Shown: positions 29,113 to 38,313, counted from the first letter of the stretch. The stretch is DNA of 64,000 nt from Bryobacteraceae bacterium (GCA_025056455.1 JANWVY010000004.1:310001-374000), one strand, 5' to 3'. Notes: a model not told the origin generated them from the letters alone. Made by a program: numbers and translations.

Positions 29113-29969
29113 TGCTTATGTGGCGTTTCTTTGCCGTGACCTGGCTTGCTTATTGGCTGCCTGGAGACTCCCTCTTGGGTCAAGCGCCCGCTCCTGCCGC
29201 CAAACCCTCCGCGAATCCCAAGCCCGCCGCTGTGGCTCCTCGTTCGGCCGCCTCGAAAGCAGTCCCGTTGAAACCGTCACCTTCAAAACCTACCGGCCTA
29301 ACCAAACCAGTGGCTGCCTCCAAGCCTTCTAGCGTCGTAACTACTGCGAGTCACAACCGGCCTCACCAGACGCCAAACACGGACGATGAGAAAACCATCT
29401 ACGCCCTCGGCTTGTCCCTCTACCGCTCGCTGGGCGCCTTTGATCTTTCGCCCTCCGAACTCGAGTGGATCAAGCAAGCTCTGACCGACGCTGCAGCTGG
29501 CGCTCCTCGCGTGGATTTCAATGAATGGGCCCCCAGGTTTCAGACTCTGGCCCAGGCACGCGCTGCAAGAATTCTCGAACGCGAAAAAGCGGCCTCCCAA
29601 GCATTTTTAGAAAAAGAAGCCGCTCAGGCCGGGGCCCAAAAAACCGAATCGGGGGCGATCTTCTTTGATCTCGTTCCCGGCGCGGGTCCCTCTCCCAAGG
29701 CCACCGACATCGTGAAGGTGCACTACCGCGGCACGCTGATTAATGGCACGGAATTCGATAGCTCTTATAAGCGCAACCAGCCAGCCGAGTTTCCCCTCAC
29801 GGGCGTGATTCGCTGCTGGACAGAAGGCTTACAGAAGATGAAAATTGGCGGCAAGGCGCGATTGGTCTGCCCCGCTGAGCTTGCCTATGGCGATCAGGGT
29901 CGTCCCAGTATACCGCCCGGCTCGGCGCTGATTTTCGAAGTTGAGTTGCTGGGAATTTCGACCCCCTAG
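29112..29969 (+). CDS. Exported FKBP-type peptidyl-prolyl isomerase
   Basis: A 285-residue protein with a signal peptide (residues 1-22), a Pro/Ala/Lys-rich linker to about residue 95, an FKBP N-terminal dimerisation-like helical region (YALGLSLYRSLGAFDLSPSEL), and an FKBP catalytic domain from about 185: VKVHYRGTLINGTEFDSSY, VIRCWTEGLQKMKIGGKA, AELAYGDQG, IPPGSALIFEVELL. This is the FkpA/Mip arrangement for periplasmic folding. The usual VIPGW is VIRCW here. It overlaps the nicotinamidase stop by one base. Confidence 0.92.
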   Translation: MLMWRFFAVTWLAYWLPGDSLLGQAPAPAAKPSANPKPAAVAPRSAASKAVPLKPSPSKPTGLTKPVAASKPSSVVTTASHNRPHQTPNTDDEKTIYALGLSLYRSLGAFDLSPSELEWIKQALTDAAAGAPRVDFNEWAPRFQTLAQARAARILEREKAASQAFLEKEAAQAGAQKTESGAIFFDLVPGAGPSPKATDIVKVHYRGTLINGTEFDSSYKRNQPAEFPLTGVIRCWTEGLQKMKIGGKARLVCPAELAYGDQGRPSIPPGSALIFEVELLGISTP

Positions 29970-29990
29970 CAAGAGCCAAGCCCGCTCTGC

Positions 29991-30947
29991 TTATTCGAGA
30001 GCCAGTCCTGCATCCGGAGGAACAAAAACGGTTCGCAGACCTGCCTCCGTCACCTCCAGCAACCAAAGCGGCTCAGCCGACACCTCCGTGAGGCGAAAAA
30101 TGCCATTTCCTGACATCCTTACAATGGCTGTTGGAGCGCAGGGACACTGCGCCACGCGCAAACTCCCTGCCTCAAGGTTTACTTCGACGACGGATTGAAT
30201 GGCAGGATCCACCAACAAGATGCGGTTTTCTGATAACCCCGCGACCGCATGCGAACTTGTTTCCCAGATCCGCTGGGATTGCAGATTGACCGGAGCGCCC
30301 TGTACGAGCGTCACGCCATCCTCGCCCGCAATCAGCAGCTTCCCGCTCTTTTCGAGAAAGCTCAAGGACCGAACCACAATCTGCTCCGGGAGCTGGATCC
30401 GGTTGAGATGTTCATCCACGAACGTCACTTGCTTTTGTTCGGGGTAGGCAAGCGCCAACAAAGTTCCATCGTCTGAGATCGCCGCTCGCGCTGGTAAGCC
30501 CTCTACCGAAAGGTCGATTTCTCGAATGATCGCGGGCTGGCTGGGCAAACCCGCCACCACGCGCGCCACCGTAGGGTCTGAGTAAAGCAAGACCGCTGCT
30601 TCGCCGCGCGGACTCAGCACAATCTGCTGCGCGCCATCAGGGGCTCCAAGCGGGCGCGAAGGCGTCTCGACCAGCCGCAAGTCCACCACCCTCGCTGTCA
30701 TCGCCTCTCCCAGCAGCACCACGGCAAATTCCTCGCGGCCGGAAATCGCTGCCTGTTTCACCGGTCCGCCGGCGTCAATTGCCTTGCCTAAGACGGACGA
30801 GCCCGCGATGCCAAGCACCGGCCGGATGCACTCCTGCCGGCTATCCCAAACCCAGCCCACCATGGGCCCGCGGATTTGTCCCGACAGGGGAAGCGACCCC
30901 AGAAGAATCCCCAACCACACCCAATCGCGACACATCCTTAATTCCAT
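29991..30947 (-). CDS. Exported beta-propeller-like hypothetical protein
   Basis: A 318-residue protein with an N-terminal signal (WVWLGILLGSLPLSGQ). The body is a series of beta-rich repeats of the type VARVVAGLPSQPAI, AISDDGTLLALAYPEQKQVTFVD, as in WD40/YVTN-like propellers. No catalytic residues are evident; such proteins often monitor or display values or bind other proteins. AGGAGG precedes the ATG. Convergent with the FKBP gene, 21 bases apart. Confidence 0.7.
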   Translation of the reverse strand: MELRMCRDWVWLGILLGSLPLSGQIRGPMVGWVWDSRQECIRPVLGIAGSSVLGKAIDAGGPVKQAAISGREEFAVVLLGEAMTARVVDLRLVETPSRPLGAPDGAQQIVLSPRGEAAVLLYSDPTVARVVAGLPSQPAIIREIDLSVEGLPARAAISDDGTLLALAYPEQKQVTFVDEHLNRIQLPEQIVVRSLSFLEKSGKLLIAGEDGVTLVQGAPVNLQSQRIWETSSHAVAGLSENRILLVDPAIQSVVEVNLEAGSLRVAQCPCAPTAIVRMSGNGIFRLTEVSAEPLWLLEVTEAGLRTVFVPPDAGLALE

Positions 30948-31106
30948 CCGCCTCCTGCCATCATCTCTTCCCTATAGTGCCTGGTGCAAGGCGGGATTCT
31001 CCCACTCGCTAAACTGTGACTAAGACGTTCAGTACAGTCGCCAAGTGCGTCCCCGTCACTCTCACCAGTTTAAAGCCATTTCGAGCGGAGGTTGTTACGG
31101 ACCACC

Positions 31107-31439
31107 ATGCCCGGTTACTACCATGCAGAGGATTTAGCGCGGTTTAGCTCCATCGGCGACCACGCCCCAGAACTGTGGCAGAAATTCTCCGACTGGTACC
31201 AGTCAGTCTTTGCCGAGGGTGCGCTTTCCGAGCGGGAAAAATGCTTAATCGCGCTCGCCGTTGCCCATGCCGTGCAGTGCCCCTATTGCATTGACGCCTA
31301 TACTCAAGCCAGCCTGGAGAAAGGGGCCAATCTGGATCAAATGACGGAAGCGATCCATGTTGCAAGCGCCATCCGCGGAGGCGCCTCCCTAGTGCACGGT
31401 TTGCAAATGCGGAATTCGGCTGCGAAGGTGAGCTTGTGA
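31107..31439 (+). CDS. AhpD-like protein associated with arsenosugar biosynthesis
   Basis: A 110-residue carboxymuconolactone decarboxylase/AhpD-fold protein with the redox motif VQCPYCIDAYTQ near residue 55 and the ALSEREKCLIALAVAHA helix. It closely fits the small peroxidase-like protein found next to ArsS. Its physiological role is not established; peroxidase-like thiol chemistry is inferred from CPYC. TTG 31092 is an alternative start nearer a GGAGG. Its stop overlaps the ArsS start (GTGA), so translation is coupled. Confidence 0.85.
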   Translation: MPGYYHAEDLARFSSIGDHAPELWQKFSDWYQSVFAEGALSEREKCLIALAVAHAVQCPYCIDAYTQASLEKGANLDQMTEAIHVASAIRGGASLVHGLQMRNSAAKVSL

Positions 31440-32473
31440 GCCTGCACAGTGAGCGCCATCCGTTGGCTGAGGCCGCGCAGCAGCTCCACATCTTGCAAAG
31501 CTGCTGCCAGAGCCAGCCGCGTTTTGAAGAATCGCTTGCGCGTTTCGGATTGCACCCGCTGCGCGCCACAGCCATAGAGACCCTCCAGGTGAATCTTGGA
31601 AAGTTCTGCAACCAGACGTGCAAGCACTGTCACGTCGATGCAGGGCCCGATCGACGGGAATCGATGTCGCGGGAAACCGCCGAGCTGTGCATCCGGGCAC
31701 TGCGATTCTCCTCCATCCCCATCCTGGATATTACCGGAGGAGCCCCAGAACTCAACCCGCATTTCCGCTGGCTCGTGGAACAAGCCAAACTCCTGGGCCG
31801 CCACGTGATCGACCGCTGCAATTTGACCGTGCTGCTGCTGCCCTCACAAAGCGATTTGGCGGAGTTCTTAGCCGCGCACGAGGTCGAAATCATCGCCAGT
31901 TTGCCTTATTTCCAGGCCTCGCACACAGATGCGCAGCGCGGTCCGGGCATTTTCGCAAAGTCCGTTGAGGCCTTACGCCGGCTCAACCGGCTCGGCTATG
32001 GGATGCCGGGCAGCTCCCGGAAGTTGAATTTGGTTTATAATCCCGCAGGCGCTTACTTGCCGCCGGCCCAACATGCGATTGAGGCGGACTTCCGGCGTGA
32101 GTTGCGCAAACGTTACGGCATTGAATTTCACTCCCTCTATACGATCACCAACATGCCTGTGAGCAGGTTCCTAGAATTTTTGCTGCGCAGCGGGAACTAT
32201 GACCGCTACATCCAGCGGTTGATCGACAGTTTTAACCCAGTCGCCGCCCGCGGCGTTATGTGCCGCAAAACCCTGTCCGTTGGTTGGGACGGCACGCTCT
32301 ATGACTGCGACTTTAACCAAATGCTCGAATTACCTGTCCGCCAAGGACTGCCGCGGCACATTCGCGACTTCGACCCCATGCAGCTGGGCGCAAGAGAGAT
32401 TGTGGTCGGCCAGCATTGCTACGGCTGCACGGCTGGATCCGGCTCCAGCTGTAGCGGTGCAATCACCAAATAA
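31436..32473 (+). CDS. arsS: Arsenosugar biosynthesis radical SAM protein ArsS
   Basis: A 345-residue radical SAM enzyme. The iron-sulphur cluster motif CNQTCKHC lies near residue 59, preceded by ETLQVNLGKF, which is typical of ArsS. The C-terminal DUF3641 region shows MCRKTLSVGWDGTLYDCDFN near 278 and ends with the Cys-rich HCYGCTAGSGSSCSGA. ArsS is thought to attach the SAM-derived deoxyadenosyl moiety to dimethylated arsenic, on the way to arsenosugars. The methyltransferase ArsM, which should supply the substrate, is not in this window. Start GTG 31436 with AAGGTGAG upstream. Confidence 0.9.
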   Translation: MSLHSERHPLAEAAQQLHILQSCCQSQPRFEESLARFGLHPLRATAIETLQVNLGKFCNQTCKHCHVDAGPDRRESMSRETAELCIRALRFSSIPILDITGGAPELNPHFRWLVEQAKLLGRHVIDRCNLTVLLLPSQSDLAEFLAAHEVEIIASLPYFQASHTDAQRGPGIFAKSVEALRRLNRLGYGMPGSSRKLNLVYNPAGAYLPPAQHAIEADFRRELRKRYGIEFHSLYTITNMPVSRFLEFLLRSGNYDRYIQRLIDSFNPVAARGVMCRKTLSVGWDGTLYDCDFNQMLELPVRQGLPRHIRDFDPMQLGAREIVVGQHCYGCTAGSGSSCSGAITK

Positions 32474-32485
32474 ACGGCGTCGTAT

Positions 32486-33409
32486 TTAGGCCAAGAGGCG
32501 GAGGAGTTCTCGCATCGAATCGTGTGAGGCTTGAATTTGCCCGTCTCCGAAAATGTGTGTCTCAAGTCCGACCTGTCCTGGATAGCCATCCTCTTGAAGT
32601 GCCCGGAAGATCGATTTCCAGTCCAGCTTGCCAGGATAGTTCAAAATGCTTTTACCCTTGATCTGCACATTCCAAATCCGCTTTTTGGGCAAGAGACGGT
32701 AGCCGTCAGGAAACGGGTTTTCCTGGTGCGCTGATCCGTTGTGCGGGTCCCAGTTGATGCCCACCCACGGCGAAGGGATGAGCTTGAACAGGGCAGCCAG
32801 CTCCGCACAGGTGCCGACGTTGCAGGCTACCTCGTTCTCCACTAGCAGATGAATCTTCTCCGAGCCTGCCACCGCAGCCAGCTCCCGGATCACCTCGGCA
32901 ACCCGCGGCAAGGCGGCCATGGGGTCTGGTGTCCGCCAGCCCGTGAAAACACGCACCTTGTCGACTCCCAGAATTTTTGCCGCACGAATCGCTTTTTGCA
33001 GATCTTCAAATCGGCGTTCAAAACGCGTTTGATCGGCCTTCATCCGAGCCAGGCGGCGCTCGCCGTCGTCCTTCGACCAGCGAGCCGGCTCAAGCCCTGG
33101 AATCATGACCTTCAACAGGCTCGTGTTCAAAAACGAAACACGCAAACCGTGGCGGTCCAGCAGCTGGGCCGTTGTCCGGACCTCCTCTTCGGACAGAAAG
33201 GCATATTCAGCCCGCTTGCCAGGCACCTGACGCAGTTCGACCCAACGAAGACCGTATTGCTTGGCGAAAGCTACGGCATCCTCGGCCGTCCGGGCCACCT
33301 CGTCGGTAATCACGCTGACGCGCGAGAGGTCAATCCGGTTCTTTGCCCCCAGCAAAGAAGTCGTCAAACAGGAAGCAATCCAACTCCGTCGGCTCCACAT
33401 CATGCTCAC
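32486..33409 (-). CDS. Sugar phosphate isomerase/epimerase-like TIM-barrel protein with export signal
   Basis: A 307-residue xylose-isomerase-like barrel. After a Tat-like N-terminus (SRRSWIASCLTTSLLG) come barrel blocks: GLRWVELRQVPG, LDRHGLRVSFLNTSLL, KVRVFTGWRTPDP, LLVENEVACNVG (metal-ligand Glu), WVGINWDPHNGS, and GLETHIFGDGQ near the C-terminus (second Glu). Proteins of this kind act on sugars or cyclitols; the substrate is unknown. It precedes, by transcription order, nothing on this strand and converges on arsS. Confidence 0.82.
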   Translation of the reverse strand: MSMMWSRRSWIASCLTTSLLGAKNRIDLSRVSVITDEVARTAEDAVAFAKQYGLRWVELRQVPGKRAEYAFLSEEEVRTTAQLLDRHGLRVSFLNTSLLKVMIPGLEPARWSKDDGERRLARMKADQTRFERRFEDLQKAIRAAKILGVDKVRVFTGWRTPDPMAALPRVAEVIRELAAVAGSEKIHLLVENEVACNVGTCAELAALFKLIPSPWVGINWDPHNGSAHQENPFPDGYRLLPKKRIWNVQIKGKSILNYPGKLDWKSIFRALQEDGYPGQVGLETHIFGDGQIQASHDSMRELLRLLA

Positions 33410-33478
33410 AAACTCACAAGCATAGCGCGTTCCGGAAGTGGAAACTGCCCCGCATCCAAAGGTCCCCGCTCTTTTTGA

Positions 33479-34417
33479 CTATCGCAATTTCACGGGTTTT
33501 CCGCCTTGTTCTTTGCTCTTCTGGGCGGCGTCCATGAAGGCGAAGATCTCTAGCGTATCCTCATTTGGCACGGGCGGCTGTTTGGTTTGAAAAAAACGCA
33601 CCACCTCTTTCAACATCGGCGCATAGTTCACGCGCATCTTCGGGGGGCTTTGCAAAATCTCCTTCTCGCGAAAAACAACCACTCCGTAATCGCCCGAAGG
33701 CCGCAGCGAACGCACAGTTCCAATCCGGCCGTCTTTCCACCGGCAGGTAATTTCATCAGCGTTTTTTCCCACCGTGCGGGTGACGGTTTCGCAACCCCTT
33801 CCCATTAACGTGAACAGCATCTCAATCGGGTGTACCGCATACCAGGATAGATCCAGGTAATGATGCTCCTCGGTCGGTCCTGGACCCCAGGTGATAACGC
33901 CAAGGTTCTGGGGTGAGCTCCAGTTCACACATGCCTCCGTGTAGCGGAGGCTTGATGTGCTAAACCACGGGACGTTTTTTTCCTTGCCAATTCGCGCAAT
34001 CTCGCGGGCATCCTCGAGCGTGGAAGCAAGAGGCTTGTCAATAAACACGGGCTTGCCGCAGGTGGCGATTTCCCGGAACTGCGGCAGATGTTTCCGCCCA
34101 TCGACGCTTTCGAGCAAGAAGCCGTCTACTTTCGGACACAGGGCCGAGATCGTGGGAACAATCTCCACGCCCCACTTGCTTTCCAGCTCCTTGGCGTACT
34201 GATCCACGCGTGTTCGGGAGCTTTCGACATCTGGGCTCCCCCCTTTGAATGCTGCCACAATTCTCGCGCCAGGCACGTGGTTTGGGTTGTTGACATCATG
34301 GAAAATGCTGGTAAACGCAAGGACGTGAGACGTATCCGTGCCGACAATTCCCAACTTGATTTGCGCGGGCGCAGGAAGCAGAGAGAAAAAGCCGAGGAAG
34401 AGGGCAATAGAAAACAT
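33479..34417 (-). CDS. Gfo/Idh/MocA-family oxidoreductase, exported
   Basis: A 312-residue protein starting with a signal peptide (MFSIALFLGFFSLLPAPAQ). A Rossmann-like start KLGIVGTDTSHVLAF replaces the canonical GxGxxG, and the family lysine appears in FIDKPLAST near residue 126. A histidine-rich block (TEEHHYLDLSWYAVHPIE) is near 200. The start at 34417 rests on GGAGG five bases upstream; the frame is open further to 34498, overlapping the neighbouring gene. With the barrel protein next to it, it probably acts on a sugar-like compound outside the cytoplasm; this is inference. Confidence 0.82.
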   Translation of the reverse strand: MFSIALFLGFFSLLPAPAQIKLGIVGTDTSHVLAFTSIFHDVNNPNHVPGARIVAAFKGGSPDVESSRTRVDQYAKELESKWGVEIVPTISALCPKVDGFLLESVDGRKHLPQFREIATCGKPVFIDKPLASTLEDAREIARIGKEKNVPWFSTSSLRYTEACVNWSSPQNLGVITWGPGPTEEHHYLDLSWYAVHPIEMLFTLMGRGCETVTRTVGKNADEITCRWKDGRIGTVRSLRPSGDYGVVVFREKEILQSPPKMRVNYAPMLKEVVRFFQTKQPPVPNEDTLEIFAFMDAAQKSKEQGGKPVKLR

Positions 34418-34448
34418 CGCCCTCCATTCTAGTGCATTTGAAAAAAAC

Positions 34449-35780
34449 TTACTGCAGACTGGCGGAAACTTCTTTCTTTTGAGGGCGTGGCCTGCCAATG
34501 TAAGTCGGATCTAAATCGACTGGGATCACAAAGTCGACAAAGGCCGCAAGCATCTCCTCCCAGGTTTGATCGCCCCAGCGCACTTCCTGCTTCGGATCCG
34601 GATTATACGGGTTGTTCGGGGAATTGTCATAATGCGCCGTAATTTCGAGTTGTGTTCCCCGGGGCAGCCTTTTCGGCTCCTTCAGGTAGTAACTGAGCTG
34701 CCAGTTGAAATCATATTTCGGCACATCCAGCAGAATTTCACTTTCCCCCGTCGGATAAATGGCGCGGTAGGTCATGGCCTTACCCCGCACATGCATGTGC
34801 GGAAACATGCTCTGGAGCATGACATCCTCGTGAATGGTCACCTTGGCCATCACCTTAGCGTTGGCCTCACCGGGCGGAATGCGCAACATCGGGTTGGCAA
34901 TGAACGTGTTGACGACGCGCTCTTTGGGCGGCTGCTTCGCGAAGACAATTCCCACACGGCTTCGATCAAAGGTTTCTTTGCCATTCGCCGTGTAGTGCAT
35001 CTGGAAGATCAGGTCGGATCCAGCTTTGATCAGTCGCGCCTGCCCCGGCTTACACTCATAAGCCATTCCCCCGGGCACGTAGACGCTCACCATTTCTGGA
35101 CCGTTGCCCAGCATGAAAAAGAATCCCCGCCCAGTATCCGGTCCATTCATCGGTTTGCTTGGCGGAGGCGTAAAGGGAATGCCGGGCTGGGCCGCCTTCA
35201 TGTAACCCGATCCCGGGGGGCGCGCCATCAGCACGACGTGGTGAACCACTTCGCGGGCGCCTGGGCGCACCTCAATTTTCTCCACCCACTTATCTTCGGT
35301 GAAGTTCGTAGGCACGACAATCCAGGTGTAATCGACCGTTCCAGTGGCTGGCACTTTAAACGGTTGAGGCATCTCAAAGACTACATCGGGCTTGCCAATG
35401 CTCCATCCCTCGGCGTAGCTCACTGGGGGCGGAGCGTCTTTTGGATCGCCTTGTGGAGCGCCGGCATCCACCCAGGCAACGATCAGATCCATTTCCTGCT
35501 GGCTCAGCCGCCGGTCATTGGCGAACTCCCCGTGCGCCGGGTTGGCGAACCAGGGGGGCATCTTCCGGTTTAACACCGCTGCCTTGATCGCCTTCGCCCA
35601 GGGCCGGGTTTCTTGATAGCTCAGAAATGACATCGGCGCTGCTTCTCCCGGCCGGTGGCACTCCTGGCATCGTTTCTGCAAAACGGGCAGCACATCGCGA
35701 TAAAATGTCGCCTTCTTTGTCGCCGCAACCGCGGACGAGGCGAAAAGAAAACCCGCAACCCACACCAGCAGATTCTTCAT
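34449..35780 (-). CDS. Secreted haem-binding/copper monooxygenase-like protein
   Basis: A 443-residue exported protein (signal residues 1-20). A single c-type haem motif CQECH near residue 38, in a Planctomycete-cytochrome-like context (DVLPVLQKRCQECHRPGEAAPMS), is followed by a domain resembling copper type II ascorbate-dependent monooxygenases: VVHHVVLM near 177, MHYTANG near 272 and FPHMHVRGKAM near 325 supply candidate copper ligands. Substrate unknown. The oxidoreductase at 33479 begins 31 bases downstream, so the two are probably co-transcribed. Confidence 0.82.
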   Translation of the reverse strand: MKNLLVWVAGFLFASSAVAATKKATFYRDVLPVLQKRCQECHRPGEAAPMSFLSYQETRPWAKAIKAAVLNRKMPPWFANPAHGEFANDRRLSQQEMDLIVAWVDAGAPQGDPKDAPPPVSYAEGWSIGKPDVVFEMPQPFKVPATGTVDYTWIVVPTNFTEDKWVEKIEVRPGAREVVHHVVLMARPPGSGYMKAAQPGIPFTPPPSKPMNGPDTGRGFFFMLGNGPEMVSVYVPGGMAYECKPGQARLIKAGSDLIFQMHYTANGKETFDRSRVGIVFAKQPPKERVVNTFIANPMLRIPPGEANAKVMAKVTIHEDVMLQSMFPHMHVRGKAMTYRAIYPTGESEILLDVPKYDFNWQLSYYLKEPKRLPRGTQLEITAHYDNSPNNPYNPDPKQEVRWGDQTWEEMLAAFVDFVIPVDLDPTYIGRPRPQKKEVSASLQ

Positions 35781-35852
35781 AACCCAACTCTTTCCATCCT
35801 ACCACTGGCCAATTTTCGCTCTCCATGAGACGAAAGGCGCTAGAATCAGCGC

Positions 35853-37796
35853 ATGGGGCCGCTGCTCAGCTTTTTCACCCTCCTTGGAGTTCTTCTTCCG
35901 GCGCAGCCGCCAAGCTGGTCTCCCGCCTTTTCGATGAAGTTTCGCAATCTTTCCCAAGTGATTGTTTCACCAGACGGAAGATGGGTTGTGTGGACCGAGC
36001 GCGAGGCCATTTTGAGCGATGACAAAAGTGAATATTTGAGCCAGCTCTTTCTGAGCCGCAGTGACGCGAGCCTGAGGCTCCAGCTAACCCGGGGTGAAAA
36101 GGGCGCCGACTCTCCCCAATTTTCCGCCGACAGCCGCTACATCTTCTTCGCCTCGGAACGTGCCGGCAAGCGCAACGTCTTCCGCATCGCACTAGAGGGC
36201 GGCGAGGCGGAGCAGCTGACTAGCTGGAAGGGTACGCTCTCGGAGTTTGCAGTTTCTCCCGACGGAAAGCTGCTCGCCTTTGTCGGCCGCCAAGAGGACC
36301 CCGAAGAAGAGAAGCGCAAAAAAGCCAAGCTCGACTTTCGCATCGTTGATGACCAGCCCAAAAACTCATCTCTGTGGATTGCCGCTCTCACCGAAGCTTT
36401 GCCCGCCACCCCGAAAAAACTGGTCGATGGCCCGAATCACGTTGTAAGTCTCGTTTGGTCGCGCGACGGAAAGAAGATTGCCTATGTCCACCGGCCGCGG
36501 CCAGAGGCAGATTTTGGAGGCAAATCCGACATCTCCGAAGTCGAGGTGGCCACGCAAGCGGTGACTCCGATCGCCACGGAAGCTGTGGCCGAAGATTCTC
36601 CACATTACTCTCCAGACGGTCGTTTCATCGCCTATGCCAAATCCTTAGGGACACGGCGGGTGGATGGGGTGAGGATTGCGCTCCGAAACCTCGCCTCGGG
36701 ACAGCTGCGTCTGCTGGCAAAAACGCACGATGACGCTCCCAACTTAATCGGTTGGACCGCGGATTCGAAAGCTCTGGTCTACACCGAAGTTCGTGGCGTG
36801 CGGACAGGCATCTATCGCCTGCCTCTCGATGGAGAAGCGGAAACGGTGCTGGAACTTCCACGCGGCACCCTGGGGGCTGTCTCCTTTAACGGCCAGCACT
36901 GTGGTTTTACCAAACAGTCGCCCGAGGAACCAGAGGAGGCCTATTTCTGGGATGGCAAACAAGCCCCCCTCCGGGTGAGCGCCGCTCATGTCAACCTGGC
37001 GCTGCCCCCCATGGGCCGCACGGAAGTCGTTCGCTGGACGAGCCCGGATGGCCGCTCGGTCGAGGGCTTGCTCACTTATCCGGTAGGCTATCAGCCGGGA
37101 CGCCGTGTCCCCCTCATCCTCAATATTCACGGTGGGCCAGCCGGTGTATTTACAGAAACTTTTACCGGCGCTGCCACCATCTACCCGATTGCTTCCTTCG
37201 CTGCCCGGGGCTTTGCCGTACTGCGTCCGAATCCCCGGGGCTCGACCGGTTACGGCGCCGCAACCCGGCAAGCCGTTGTCCAAGACTGGGGAGGACGAGA
37301 TTTTGAGGATCTCATGAGTGGAGTCGAGCACGTGATTGGAATCGGCGTGGCTGATCCCGAACGCTTGGCCGTCATGGGTTGGAGCTATGGCGGCTACATG
37401 ACGGCCTGGATCATCACCCAAACCGCTCGATTCAAAGCCGCCGCCGTCGGCGCAGGAATTACCAACCACATCAGCATGTATGGCACCCACGACATTCCTT
37501 CCGTCTATGAAGACTACTTTGGCGGCGCTCCTTGGGATTCCAAGCTCGTCTACTTAAAAAGTTCGCCTATCGAGTATGTTTCCCGGGTCAAAACCCCTAC
37601 TCTGATCCTCCACGGCGAACAAGACGAGCGCGTTCCCATTGGCCAGGCCTATGAGCTTCATCGCGCCTTGAAACGCCGGGGCGTACCGGTGAAAATGATC
37701 GCCTATCCGCGCACTCCGCACGGGCCCCGCGAGCCAAAATTTCTCCAGCACATCGCTGAGCAACATCTGGAATGGGTGGAGCAGTATTTGAAATAG
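35853..37796 (+). CDS. S9-family serine peptidase (prolyl oligopeptidase type)
   Basis: A 647-residue exported peptidase. A signal peptide is followed by a beta-propeller with TolB/WD40-like repeats (VIVSPDGRWVVWTE, AVSPDGKLLAFVG, YSPDGRFIAYAK) to about residue 370, then an alpha/beta-hydrolase domain. The triad is visible: Ser in GWSYGGYM near 510, Asp in EQDERVP near 590 and His in RTPHGPRE near 622. The propeller restricts access to short peptides; family members act as dipeptidyl or acylaminoacyl peptidases. The deformylase-like gene starts one base after its stop. Confidence 0.93.
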   Translation: MGPLLSFFTLLGVLLPAQPPSWSPAFSMKFRNLSQVIVSPDGRWVVWTEREAILSDDKSEYLSQLFLSRSDASLRLQLTRGEKGADSPQFSADSRYIFFASERAGKRNVFRIALEGGEAEQLTSWKGTLSEFAVSPDGKLLAFVGRQEDPEEEKRKKAKLDFRIVDDQPKNSSLWIAALTEALPATPKKLVDGPNHVVSLVWSRDGKKIAYVHRPRPEADFGGKSDISEVEVATQAVTPIATEAVAEDSPHYSPDGRFIAYAKSLGTRRVDGVRIALRNLASGQLRLLAKTHDDAPNLIGWTADSKALVYTEVRGVRTGIYRLPLDGEAETVLELPRGTLGAVSFNGQHCGFTKQSPEEPEEAYFWDGKQAPLRVSAAHVNLALPPMGRTEVVRWTSPDGRSVEGLLTYPVGYQPGRRVPLILNIHGGPAGVFTETFTGAATIYPIASFAARGFAVLRPNPRGSTGYGAATRQAVVQDWGGRDFEDLMSGVEHVIGIGVADPERLAVMGWSYGGYMTAWIITQTARFKAAAVGAGITNHISMYGTHDIPSVYEDYFGGAPWDSKLVYLKSSPIEYVSRVKTPTLILHGEQDERVPIGQAYELHRALKRRGVPVKMIAYPRTPHGPREPKFLQHIAEQHLEWVEQYLK

Positions 37797-37797
37797 A

Positions 37798-38313
37798 ATG
37801 GCCGTACGACGGATTCTTCAGCTGGGCGACCCTCTGTTGCGCCAGGCCTCTTGTCCCGTATCCGACTTCTCGCTGGCGCGCCGCATCTTTAACGACCTCG
37901 AGGATACCCTACACGAGTTCCAGCGAACCTGGGGCTTTGGCCGCGGCATCAGCGCCGTACAAATTGGCGAACTTCAACGCCTGATTTATCTCGAATTTGA
38001 GGGTGTACGCTACCAGCTCGTCAACCCGCAGTTGGACTGGTTGAGCGAGGAGCAGTTTGAACTCTGGGATGATTGTTTCTCCTTTCCCCATCTCCTCGTA
38101 CGGCTGCGGCGCTCCTACGCCGTGCGCTTGCGGTACGTCGACTCCGAGGGCAACCCCCAGAGGCTTGAGGCGAGCGGTGCTCTTTCCGAGCTGTTGCAAC
38201 ACGAAATGGATCACTTGGACGGCATTCTCGCCATCGACCGTGCGATTGACTCCAATAGTTTTTGCACCCGCGAAGAGTTTGAGCGTCGCTACCGTCCGCG
38301 CGACAACTCCTAG
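37798..38313 (+). CDS. Divergent peptide deformylase-like protein
   Basis: A 171-residue member of the deformylase fold. Metal ligands are kept: Cys in WDDCFSFP near residue 95 and the two His of LQHEMDH near 136. The other motifs depart from consensus: GIGLAAPQ becomes GRGISAVQ, and EGCLS becomes DDCFS. True deformylases remove the formyl group from new proteins, but these changes alter the substrate site, so an altered specificity is possible. No fmt gene is nearby; the gene follows an S9 peptidase with a single-base gap and is probably co-transcribed. Confidence 0.82.
   Translation: MAVRRILQLGDPLLRQASCPVSDFSLARRIFNDLEDTLHEFQRTWGFGRGISAVQIGELQRLIYLEFEGVRYQLVNPQLDWLSEEQFELWDDCFSFPHLLVRLRRSYAVRLRYVDSEGNPQRLEASGALSELLQHEMDHLDGILAIDRAIDSNSFCTREEFERRYRPRDNS

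Noticed and set aside
34566-35573. 335-codon open frame on the plus strand
   Set aside because: Antisense to the haem/copper protein, whose motifs are clear; the product is His/Arg-rich without a recognisable fold.
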